Positions 1 to 5,042 are shown, counted from the first letter of the stretch. The stretch: 5,423 bases of DNA from CAUJGQ01 sp038325665 (GCA_038325665.1 JBBQJF010000358.1:1-5423), one strand, 5' to 3'. Made by a program: numbers and translations. Notes: a model not told the origin generated them from the letters alone.

Positions 1-38
1 GTTGCTTCCGAGGCGCGTTCGTGCATCATCGCGGTGGG

Positions 39-269
39 TCATGCGAACAATAATCGTCCTCGCGGTTCGGGAACCGTCCGGCCCAGTTCGACAGCGGTTT
101 CGATCCACTCCCGCGCGACGGTTTGCACACACGCGAGCGCATCGTGCGGTGTTGCACCATCCGCCGCACAACCTGGTAGTTCAGGTATCTCCGCGAAGAA
201 CGCGTTGTCGTCATCACTCTAGGAGATGATCACCTCGTACTTTAGCGGGAGATCAGTCAACGGGATCAC
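39..269 (-). pseudogene. hicB: HicB-family antitoxin, interrupted by an in-frame amber codon
   Basis: Reading the minus strand in one frame from about 269 to the TGA at 41-39 gives a clear HicB-type protein: LKYEVIIS, then TAG (221-219), then SDDDNAFFAEIPELPGC, AADGATPHDAL, EWIETAVELGRTVPEP and RGRLLFA. The pattern EIPELPGCxADG...EWIETAxELGRxxPEPxGRL is the signature of the compact HicB antitoxins that neutralise HicA mRNA interferases. In this family the residue after YEVII(S/Y) is normally Trp, so a single TGG-to-TAG change explains the stop. The rest of the frame is intact to its end, which points to a recent lesion or a base-call error. The start is uncertain: TTG at 260 lies 10 nt from a GGGAG ribosome site, while GTG at 269 would suit a leaderless transcript. 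From TTG the product would be 73 residues, the usual size. No HicA is visible on either side. An ATG overlaps the stop (ATGA, 42-39), but only 14 codons remain before the window edge and they do not look like HicA. Confidence 0.82.
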
Positions 270-270
270 G

Positions 271-289
271 CTCCCTTTAGAATATCTAA
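271..289 (-). promoter_or_regulatory. Probable promoter, operator and ribosome site of hicB
   Basis: An AT-rich island in GC-rich surroundings carries a palindrome with arms TTAGA and TCTAA around ATA (277-289). On the minus strand it contains TATTCT (284-279), a fair -10 hexamer, directly followed by AAAGGGAG (278-271). HicB proteins commonly repress their own operon through inverted repeats at the promoter, so this palindrome is a reasonable operator candidate. If TATTCT is the -10, transcription would begin near the GTG at 269 and the purine run would not be in the message. Confidence 0.4.
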
Positions 290-345
290 CCCCCGGCAGG
301 CCGGGATGGGGCTGCACGGGAATGGTGAGACGGTAATTCTCGCAA

Positions 346-446
346 GGGTAGGTATTTTGTCGCCGGATTCCACGCCGAATCTGGGCAACCACCGACCGAA
401 CGCGAGTGAAGCGCCGCGTCTGATCTGACGGCGAAAGTACCTACCC
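346..446. repeat. 101-bp segment bounded by near-perfect inverted repeats (MITE-like)
   Basis: The left end (346-365) starts GGGTAGGTATTTT and ends CGCCG. The right end (429-446), read on the minus strand, starts GGGTAGGTACTTT and ends CGCCG. The two match over 17 of 18 aligned positions, with a 2-nt insertion in the left copy. The 63 bp between them encode nothing recognisable. The layout resembles a miniature inverted-repeat element or an IS remnant, but I see no clear target-site duplication (GCAA on the left, GTGA on the right). The IS family was not recognised. It could instead be a large RNA hairpin. Confidence 0.45.
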
Positions 447-472
447 GTGAAAGACACGGTAGCTCCCATATC

Positions 473-530
473 CGCGAGTCCAGACTCGAACCCTTCCCCC
501 GTGGGTGCATGACTTGAGTCTGGACGCGCG
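473..530. repeat. Long inverted repeat downstream of ilvD
   Basis: GTCCAGACTC (478-487) is the exact reverse complement of GAGTCTGGAC (516-525). Beyond one mismatch (477/526) the pairing continues for 4 bp (CGCG at 473-476 with CGCG at 527-530). The 24-50 nt interior contains a smaller ACCC/GGGT stem (490-493 with 503-506). Transcripts leaving ilvD on the minus strand would meet this hairpin after the one at 542-578. No U-run follows on either strand, so a role in intrinsic termination is uncertain. Confidence 0.4.
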
Positions 531-541
531 AATTGAGGTGA

Positions 542-578
542 CTCCCCTCCTCTTGCAGGGGAGGGGCCGGGGAAAGGT
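542..578. repeat. GC-rich hairpin repeat, copy 1, after the ilvD stop
   Basis: The segment begins CTCCCCTCC and ends GGGGAGGGGCCGGGG-AAAGGT. Positions 544-553 pair with 557-566 (10 bp with one G-T pair, 3-nt loop). It aligns with 4249-4286: the same first nine bases, then a variable 7-nt centre, then an almost identical 3' half. It lies 43 nt past the ilvD stop codon, in the same orientation and at nearly the same distance as copy 2 has to the dtxR-like gene. This fits a dispersed REP-like palindrome that may act as a transcription end or mRNA 3' stabiliser. Confidence 0.6.
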
Positions 579-621
579 GGATCGCCTCCGTCAGCTCATC
601 GGTACTCCCGTGGCTCCCTCG

Positions 622-2298
622 CTACACCACCGTCACCGCGCCCTCGGAGGCGGAGGAGACGAGCGCGGCGTACTTGGCGAACACGCCGGCGGTGTAGCGC
701 GGCGGTGGCGGCGTCCATCCCTGCATCCGCTCGGCGATCTGGGCGTCGGTCAGCTCCACGTCGAGGCGGCGGCTGTCGATGTCGATGTTGACGATATCGC
801 CCTCGCGCACCGCCGCGATCGGCCCGCCGTGCGCCGCCTCGGGCGCGACATGGCCGACCATGAACCCGCGCGTCGCCCCGGAGAAGCGCCCATCCGTGAG
901 CAGCGCCACCGACTCGCCCAACCCCTCGCCGACGATCGCGGCCGTCACACCGAGCATCTCGCGCATACCGGGACCGCCGCGCGGCCCTTCGTAGCGGATC
1001 ACCACCACATCACCGGCCGTGATCCGGCGGTCGGTCACGGCGGACATCGCGTCCTCCTCGCAGTCGAACACGCGCGCCGGGCCACGGTGGCTCTTCTTGT
1101 CATAGCCGGCGACCTTGATCACGCCGCCCGCGGGCGCGAGGTTGCCCTTGAGGATCACCAGCCCACCAGTGGGCTTGAGCGGGGTGGCGAGCGGCACGAT
1201 CACATCCTGGCCGGGAGTCTCTGCCGCCGCCGCCGCTTCGTCCGCGATCGTGCGGCCGCTGACCGTCATCTGGCTGCCGTCGATGTGGCCGCCCTCGAGC
1301 AGCCGCTTCGCGATCAGGGGCATACCGCCGGCGCGATCGACATCGACGGCCGTGTACCGACCGCCCGGCTTGAGGTCGGCGATGAGGGGCGTGCGCGCAC
1401 TGATGCGGTCGAAGTCGTCGATGTTCAGCGGCACCCCGGCCTCGCGGGCGATCGCCATCAGATGCAGCACCGCGTTGGTCGAGCCGCCGGTCGCGGCCAC
1501 GCTGGCGATCGCATTCTCAAAAGCGGGAAGGGTGGCGATGTCGCGCGGATGCACGCCGCCGTTGAGCAGGGTCATCACCAACTCACCCGCGCGCACGCCG
1601 AAGCTGTCCTTGCGCGGATCGACCGCCGGCACACTGCCGAACCCCATCGGCGACAGGCCGAGGAAATCGAGCACGGTCGCCATCGTGTTCGCGGTGAACT
1701 GACCGCCGCAGGCCCCGGCGCCGGGGCAGGCCGCGTTTTCCAGCTCGAGCAGCTCCACGTCGGTCATGTGGCCGGCGGCGTTGGCGCCGACCCCCTCGAA
1801 CACATCCATGATTGTCACGTCGCGGCCCTGGAAGCGGCCGGGCATGATCGAGCCGCCGTATAGCACCAGGCCGGGGATGTTGAGCCGCAGCAGCGCCATC
1901 GCGCCCGCCGGGATCGTCTTATCGCAGCCGACCAGCACGATCAGCGCGTCAAACATGTGCCCGCGAGCCACCAGTTCGATACTATCGGCGATCACCTCAC
2001 GGCTGATCAGCGAGGCTTTCATGCCCTCGGTGCCCATCGTCACGCCGTCGCTGATGGAGATCGTGTTCAGTTCCATCGGCGTGCCGCCGGCGGCGCGGAC
2101 GCCCTCTTTCACATGCGCGGCCAGCTTACGCAGGCCGTAGTTGCACGGCATCGTCTCGATCCACTCGTGCGCCACACCGACGATCGGGCGGCTGAGGTCG
2201 TCGTCGGTGAAGCCGATCGCCTTGAGCATGGCGCGGGCGGGGGCGCGGTCGCGTCCTTCGAGTTGGACGCGGCTGATGTGGCGTGGGTCGAATGTCAT
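622..2298 (-). CDS. ilvD: Dihydroxy-acid dehydratase
   Basis: Cytoplasmic Fe-S dehydratase that converts 2,3-dihydroxyisovalerate and its isoleucine-pathway homologue to the matching 2-oxo acids, the shared late step of valine, leucine and isoleucine synthesis. The 558-residue product has the three family cluster cysteines: PCN (Cys52), GCDKTIP (Cys125) and ACGGQFTANTM (Cys197). It also has Lys126 after CD (the carbamylated Mg ligand in solved homologues) and GRFSGATRG with Ser473, the proposed catalytic base. Length is typical of the short [2Fe-2S] IlvD class. The start at ATG 2298 is set by AGGGAG at 2306-2311, 7 nt upstream, and by the usual N-terminus leading to the SRPIVGVAHEW region. 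The frame stays open upstream to 2817, but that stretch is low-complexity and antisense to pcp. No ilvB, ilvC or leu genes are adjacent, so it is probably a single-gene unit. A heptad array and a palindrome lie in the presumed leader. Confidence 0.97.
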   Translation of the reverse strand: MTFDPRHISRVQLEGRDRAPARAMLKAIGFTDDDLSRPIVGVAHEWIETMPCNYGLRKLAAHVKEGVRAAGGTPMELNTISISDGVTMGTEGMKASLISREVIADSIELVARGHMFDALIVLVGCDKTIPAGAMALLRLNIPGLVLYGGSIMPGRFQGRDVTIMDVFEGVGANAAGHMTDVELLELENAACPGAGACGGQFTANTMATVLDFLGLSPMGFGSVPAVDPRKDSFGVRAGELVMTLLNGGVHPRDIATLPAFENAIASVAATGGSTNAVLHLMAIAREAGVPLNIDDFDRISARTPLIADLKPGGRYTAVDVDRAGGMPLIAKRLLEGGHIDGSQMTVSGRTIADEAAAAAETPGQDVIVPLATPLKPTGGLVILKGNLAPAGGVIKVAGYDKKSHRGPARVFDCEEDAMSAVTDRRITAGDVVVIRYEGPRGGPGMREMLGVTAAIVGEGLGESVALLTDGRFSGATRGFMVGHVAPEAAHGGPIAAVREGDIVNIDIDSRRLDVELTDAQIAERMQGWTPPPPRYTAGVFAKYAALVSSASEGAVTVV

Positions 2299-2319
2299 GG
2301 CGGGTCTCCCTGAACATGG

Positions 2320-2340
2320 GTGTTGGGTGTTGGGTGATGG
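2320..2340 (-). repeat. Three-unit heptad array upstream of ilvD
   Basis: On the ilvD sense strand the array reads CCATCAC, CCAACAC, CCAACAC in direct contact, followed by a degenerate CCATGTT. Exactly 21 nt (2299-2319) separate it from the start codon, with the AGGGAG ribosome site in that gap. An array of the same three-unit form and the same 21-nt spacing stands before pcp. It may be a protein-binding site, a leader RNA element or a shared mobile/repeat relic; the sequence alone does not decide. Confidence 0.75.
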
Positions 2341-2396
2341 GGGGCGACCCCGCTGTCCTCGCGCGGTGTCGTGCACGGGGGGCGTAGGTTCGTCGC

Positions 2397-2424
2397 GTAG
2401 GGGCGACGCATGCGCCACCCCTAC
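2397..2424. repeat. Imperfect 28-bp palindrome in the pcp-ilvD gap
   Basis: The left arm is GTAGGGGCGACGCA (2397-2410); the right arm, read on the minus strand, is GTAGGGGTGGCGCA (2424-2411). They match at 12 of 14 positions. On a minus-strand transcript both differences become G-U pairs, so the RNA arm would still be fully paired, which favours a role in a minus-strand RNA. GTAGGGGCGA-type palindromes are, to my knowledge, common dispersed repeats in Chloroflexota and some other phyla. It could sit in the ilvD leader or end the pcp transcript. Confidence 0.5.
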
Positions 2425-2451
2425 CATGTGAGGGCGCGGCCTGGCACGGGA

Positions 2452-2459
2452 CAGTGTAC
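2452..2459 (-). promoter_or_regulatory. Candidate -10 element (GTACACTG) for ilvD
   Basis: On the minus strand TACACT (2458-2453) fits the TAnnnT form of a -10 hexamer. Seventeen nt further upstream is CTGAAC (2481-2476), a weak -35. The same 8-mer GTACACTG recurs before the plus-strand gene at 3569 and before the DtxR-family gene, each time oriented toward its gene. It would give ilvD a leader of about 145 nt. Confidence 0.3.
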
Positions 2460-2506
2460 GAGGCGCGGCGCTTACGTTCAGCACGCGGAGAAGGCGAGGG
2501 GGAACG

Positions 2507-2535
2507 AGGATGTCGCGATAGAGGCGGGGTGTCAA
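2507..2535 (-). promoter_or_regulatory. Candidate promoter with a consensus -35, upstream of ilvD
   Basis: On the minus strand a perfect TTGACA (2535-2530) is followed after 17 nt by CATCCT (2512-2507), which matches a -10 hexamer at only three of six positions. The -35 is the best in this gap. It competes with the TACACT candidate at 2458-2453. The site lies between the pcp stop and ilvD, so it would let ilvD be transcribed independently of pcp. Confidence 0.35.
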
Positions 2536-2548
2536 GCGGGGAGGGGGG

Positions 2549-2575
2549 TTTCTTCGCTTTCTTCGCTTTCTTCGC
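2549..2575. repeat. Perfect 9-bp tandem repeat, three copies
   Basis: TTTCTTCGC is repeated three times without change (2549-2557, 2558-2566, 2567-2575). It is 28 nt past the pcp stop codon, between pcp and the TTGACA candidate, and belongs to no gene. On the minus strand it is purine-rich (GCGAAGAAA). Such short perfect arrays can vary in copy number between strains by slippage. Confidence 0.85.
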
Positions 2576-2591
2576 CGGAAGCGGTTTCCGG
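2575..2591 (-). terminator. Small hairpin just after pcp
   Basis: CCGGAA (2575-2580) pairs with TTCCGG (2586-2591) around a 5-nt loop, 12 nt past the pcp stop. On the minus strand it is followed by purine-rich repeat DNA rather than a U-run, so it is only a weak candidate for ending the pcp transcript. Confidence 0.3.
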
Positions 2592-2603
2592 TCGCGCGGG
2601 GTG

Positions 2604-3242
2604 TCAGACCGCGACCGGTGCGGGTGTCAGCGATGCGAGCGCGGCCTCGATACCGGCGCGCAGGCCGTGCGTCAGCGTCTCCATGCTCAGGCTTGGTGTC
2701 TCTACCTCGTGGCGCGCGGCTTGTTCGGGGAGATACGGCACATGGATGAATCCGGCGCGCACGGGCAGCCCACGCGTGGCGATGTGATGAAGCACGGCAT
2801 AGGCGACGTGATTGCACAGGTAGGTTCCGGCGGTATTAGACAGGATCGCCGGCGCTCCGGCGGCGCGCATGCGCTCGGCCATCAGCTTGACCGGCAGGTG
2901 CGCGAAGTACGCCGCTGGTCCGTCCGCGATGATCGGCTCATCGACCGGCTGATTGCCGGCGTTGTCCGGCCGGCGGTAGTCATCGACGTTGATCGCCACC
3001 CGCTCCGGGGTGATACGACCACGACCGCCAGCCTGACCCAATAAGACCACGGCGTCGGGCATCTGCCGCGAGATTGCCGCGATCACCAGCTCGGCAGCAC
3101 GGTACCGTATCACTGGCAACACCAGCCGATCCGTCTGCCAGCCGGCGAAGCCGTCCTCCGCCAGCCGTTCGGCGGCAAGGGCAGACGGGTTGACCAGTTC
3201 GCCGCCGAACGGCTCAAATCCGGTGATCAACAGCCGCGACAT
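2604..3242 (-). CDS. pcp: Pyrrolidone-carboxylate peptidase (pyroglutamyl peptidase I)
   Basis: Cytoplasmic cysteine peptidase of family C15, which removes N-terminal pyroglutamate from peptides. The 212-residue product, the usual length for the family, opens with the signature LLITGFEPFGG (residues 4-14) followed by NPS. The catalytic triad is visible: Glu80 in GRITPERVAINVDD, Cys143 in SNTAGTYLCNH, and His167 in GFIHVPYLPEQ. ATG 3242 is chosen because AGGGAGGT (3247-3254) lies just upstream and the family N-terminus starts here; the frame remains open to 3344 but that part is low-complexity. The gene stands alone, 305 bp upstream of ilvD on the same strand and divergent from the gene at 3569. 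A heptad array like that before ilvD sits 21 nt upstream of its start. Confidence 0.95.
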   Translation of the reverse strand: MSRLLITGFEPFGGELVNPSALAAERLAEDGFAGWQTDRLVLPVIRYRAAELVIAAISRQMPDAVVLLGQAGGRGRITPERVAINVDDYRRPDNAGNQPVDEPIIADGPAAYFAHLPVKLMAERMRAAGAPAILSNTAGTYLCNHVAYAVLHHIATRGLPVRAGFIHVPYLPEQAARHEVETPSLSMETLTHGLRAGIEAALASLTPAPVAV

Positions 3243-3263
3243 GGCAACCTCCCTCAAGAAGGG

Positions 3264-3284
3264 GTGATGGGTGATGGGTGTTGG
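3264..3284 (-). repeat. Three-unit heptad array upstream of pcp
   Basis: On the pcp sense strand the units are CCAACAC, CCATCAC, CCATCAC, followed by a degenerate CCCTTCT. Twenty-one nt (3243-3263) lie between the array and the start codon, the same as at ilvD. The units are the same two heptads in different proportion, while the 21-nt spacers beyond the ribosome-site core are unlike each other, so this is not simply a long duplicated upstream region. Confidence 0.75.
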
Positions 3285-3304
3285 GGGGATGGCGCCGCGT
3301 TCTA

Positions 3305-3325
3305 TCCCTGGAGCTGTCCCAGGGA
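3305..3325. repeat. 7-bp inverted repeat between pcp and the divergent gene
   Basis: TCCCTGG (3305-3311) and CCAGGGA (3319-3325) flank a 7-nt centre. It lies about 60 nt upstream of the pcp start codon in a divergent intergenic region and could be an operator or a hairpin. The rest of this 326-bp gap (3243-3568) holds the heptad array, the candidate -10 at 3412-3417 and no recognisable riboswitch or gene. Confidence 0.3.
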
Positions 3326-3410
3326 GCATGAGCACTTCCGACAAGAGTGATGCGGTGACGCGGATAGCGCGCCTGCCCGGCCCGTGTCGCTCGCCATCCT
3401 ATCACGAGCG

Positions 3411-3418
3411 GTACACTG
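3411..3418 (+). promoter_or_regulatory. Candidate -10 element (GTACACTG) for the gene at 3569
   Basis: TACACT (3412-3417) is the same hexamer context seen upstream of ilvD and of the DtxR-family gene, here on the plus strand and pointing to the gene at 3569. No convincing -35 is seen 16-18 nt upstream. The leader would be about 145 nt. Confidence 0.28.
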
Positions 3419-3568
3419 GACACGTTCGCGTTCAGCGCTAAGCGGCGACCCATGGGCGACACGGAGCGTGCAGGGACCCGCGGACGCGGATGGGCGGTTC
3501 CCCGAGGGCAGCATGCGGCCTGACGGCGGGGCGTGCGCCCGGGCACAAACATCGCGGCGGGAGGCCTG

Positions 3569-4288
3569 ATGGACGAGGAACTGGAGCGGACGGTGCGCGA
3601 GCTTCTGGCGGGGGAGCAGTTCGGCGTGCTAGCGACGACGGCCGGCGGCCGGTTGCATACCGCCACGATCCTATTCGCGGAGGCGGATAGCTGGGAGACG
3701 GTTCACGCCATCCGGCCGCTCACGCTCAAGGCACAGTTGGCGTATCTCTCTCCGCACGCCGCTTTTCAGGTCGATAATCGATCCGTCACGCAGACGGACC
3801 GCTCGCGCTTCATCCGCGCCGGCTTCGAGGGCACGCTCCGCCACGTCTCGCGCGACGACCCGGATTGGGAGCGCTACCGCGACGCCTATGCCGCGAAGCT
3901 GCCCTTCGGCGCGGCGCTGCTCGACGACCCGGAGATCGAGTTGCATGTGCTCACGCCCTCGCTGCTGCGCGTCGCTGCCGGTGCGCATCCAGCCGAGGAC
4001 TTTGCCGTGGCGCCACGAGAATTGGCTGACACCACGGAGACGATTGAGGAGACAGAGGCGATCGAGAGGGGAGAGATCGGGCGACCTAACCCCCCGGCCC
4101 CCTTCCCGGCGCGGGAAGGGGGAGAACCTTCCCGCGGCACGTCACACGGGCGGTACACGGCGCCGGCACCGGCCCCCGTGCCCCCGGCGGGCCGGGATGT
4201 GGTGGCAGGCGAAGGGGGAGAACCCCCATCTGATCCTCATGAATCGGTCTCCCCTCCCCGGCACGGGGAGGGGCCGGGGGAGAGGTAA
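3569..4288 (+). CDS. Probable pyridoxamine-phosphate-oxidase-like (FMN-binding split barrel) protein with a repeat-derived C-terminal tail
   Basis: Residues 1-140 have the look of the PPOX-like split beta-barrel family: a short N-terminal helix (ELERTVRELLAGEQ), then FGVLATTAGGRLHTATILFA (18-37), a central HAIRPLTLKAQLAYLSPHAAFQVDN segment (46-70), then GFEGTLRHV and a WERYRDAYAAKLP helix (100-112), ending in IELHVLTPSLLRV. These proteins bind FMN, F420 or haem and usually act as small reductases or stay uncharacterised; the substrate cannot be told here. The start at ATG 3569 follows GGGAGG (3559-3564) by 4 nt; an in-frame GTG at 3533 lacks a ribosome site. From about residue 172 to the end (239) the protein is Pro/Gly/Glu/Arg-rich and is encoded by palindromic repeat DNA (4082-4286), with the TAA at the repeat's edge. 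The ancestral stop was probably lost or displaced by repeat insertion. It converges with the DtxR-family gene. Confidence 0.72.
   Translation: MDEELERTVRELLAGEQFGVLATTAGGRLHTATILFAEADSWETVHAIRPLTLKAQLAYLSPHAAFQVDNRSVTQTDRSRFIRAGFEGTLRHVSRDDPDWERYRDAYAAKLPFGAALLDDPEIELHVLTPSLLRVAAGAHPAEDFAVAPRELADTTETIEETEAIERGEIGRPNPPAPFPAREGGEPSRGTSHGRYTAPAPAPVPPAGRDVVAGEGGEPPSDPHESVSPPRHGEGPGER
4098..4122. repeat. Palindromic repeat inside the 3' end of the PPOX-like gene
   Basis: CCCCCTTCCC (4098-4107) pairs perfectly with GGGAAGGGGG (4113-4122) around GGCGC. The right arm and its flank share GAAGGGGGAGAACC with 4211-4224 (first copy 4115-4128), so a partial second copy lies about 96 bp on. The element is translated as NPPAPFPAREGGEP in the plus-strand gene. 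The composition and form are those of dispersed non-coding GC-rich palindromes. Confidence 0.65.
4249..4286. repeat. GC-rich hairpin repeat, copy 2, between convergent genes
   Basis: CCCCTCCCCG (4251-4260) pairs perfectly with CGGGGAGGGG (4264-4273) over a 3-nt loop, followed by CCGGGGGAGAGGT. It is homologous to 542-578. It encodes the last residues (SPPRHGEGPGER) and the first stop base of the plus-strand gene. It also lies 48 nt past the stop of the minus-strand DtxR-family gene, so it could end transcripts from both sides. Confidence 0.6.
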
Positions 4289-4334
4289 AACACGCGATCC
4301 ACGACGCGTCGATCACGCACAAGGGGTATTGGCG

Positions 4335-5033
4335 TCATGCGCTGTCCGGGGCGGGCGTGACCCAGAGGTAGCCGGCGACATCCTCGCTGAGCGCGGCGGT
4401 GGCGTCGCCAAGCTTGACCGTGAGCGTGTCGCCCAGGGGGCCGCGGTCGGTCACCTCGATGCTCACGCCGGGACGGAATCCCCGCGTCTCGAAGAAGGTC
4501 ATCAACTCGCGGTTGTCCTCCGCGACCTCGGAGATGCGGTGGAGCACCACGGACCGGCCCCGCTCCACGTCGCGCAGCCGTACCCGCGTGACCTCCGGGT
4601 CCACACCGCCTGGCTCGCGAATCGGGTTGCCGTGGGGGCAGGAATCAGGGTAGCCCATCGACGCCCAGATCCGCTCGGCCACCACATCCGAGATGGCGTG
4701 TTCGAGATGGTGCGCCTCCTCGTGCGCCGAGGCCCAGTCAAGCCCTAGTACGTCGGTCAGCCAGCGTTCCACCGTGCGGTGACGCCGCATCAGCGTCAGT
4801 GCGATCTCGCGTCCGCGGTCCGTGAGCACGATGTCGCGGTCCGGGCCGTGGGTAAGATAGGCGTCACGCTCCATCCGCTTGACCGCCTCGGTGACGGTCG
4901 GCGCTGACACGCCCATCCGCTCGGCGATGCGCGCGGGGATGCAGCGGATCTCCTCATCGTGCAGCGTTTGGATGGCGATCAGGTAATTCTCTGTCGGGAT
5001 AGTTGGCAAGGGGTTCCTCCGACGTGTCTCCAT
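4335..5033 (-). CDS. DtxR/MntR-family metal-dependent transcriptional repressor
   Basis: Cytoplasmic metal-sensing repressor of iron or manganese uptake genes. The 232-residue product has the three DtxR-family parts: a winged helix-turn-helix (about 13-75; TENYLIAIQTL, then VSAPTVTEAVKRME as recognition helix, wing at DIVLTDRGRE), a dimer/metal domain (about 78-138; MRRHRTVERWLTDVLGLDW, HEEAHHLEHAISD, SCPHGNPI) and a C-terminal FeoA/SH3-like domain (about 150-228). By alignment with diphtheria DtxR, His85, Glu89 and His104 match site 1, and Glu111 and His112 match site 2. The site-2 Cys102 is His108 here, and Met10 (Asp in Bacillus MntR) is Asn16. The metal is therefore hard to predict; Mn or Fe both remain open. 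ATG 5033 is preferred: the upstream ATG at 5081 lies inside the operator palindrome. No Shine-Dalgarno is seen, and an extended -10 ends 9 nt before the ATG, so the message may be leaderless. Autoregulation through the adjacent operator is likely. Confidence 0.93.
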   Translation of the reverse strand: METRRRNPLPTIPTENYLIAIQTLHDEEIRCIPARIAERMGVSAPTVTEAVKRMERDAYLTHGPDRDIVLTDRGREIALTLMRRHRTVERWLTDVLGLDWASAHEEAHHLEHAISDVVAERIWASMGYPDSCPHGNPIREPGGVDPEVTRVRLRDVERGRSVVLHRISEVAEDNRELMTFFETRGFRPGVSIEVTDRGPLGDTLTVKLGDATAALSEDVAGYLWVTPAPDSA

Positions 5034-5042
5034 GCCCGGTTC

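Noticed and set aside
26..217. Minus-strand frame of 63 codons and plus-strand frames at the left end
   Set aside because: These are shadows of the hicB remnant in other frames; only the frame with the amber codon carries HicB residues.
471..500. tRNA-like T-arm (GGTTCGAGTCTGG on the minus strand)
   Set aside because: The would-be T stem does not pair, and no acceptor stem, anticodon arm or D arm is found nearby.
505..1863. Long plus-strand open frame of 452 codons
   Set aside because: It is antisense to ilvD and rich in Arg, His, Gly and Ala, as expected from the complement of a GC-rich gene. The minus-strand frame has all IlvD motifs.
2299..2450. Leader-peptide attenuator or T-box for branched-chain amino acids before ilvD
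   Set aside because: No short frame rich in Leu, Val or Ile codons and no T-box motif are seen in the leader.
2320..2575. CRISPR array
   Set aside because: The repeats here are 7 or 9 bp in direct contact, with no spacers and no cas genes.
2299..2817. N-terminal extension of ilvD to 2817
   Set aside because: The frame is open by GC content only. It runs through the tandem repeat and antisense to the pcp end, and the family start and ribosome site are at 2298/2306-2311.
3243..3344. N-terminal extension of pcp to 3344
   Set aside because: The extension translates the heptad array and a hairpin; the family N-terminus and a strong ribosome site mark ATG 3242.
3419..3568. Riboswitch in the leader of the gene at 3569
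   Set aside because: A bulged stem (GGGACC with GGTTCCC, about 3474-3503) can be drawn, but no conserved core of a known riboswitch class is recognisable.
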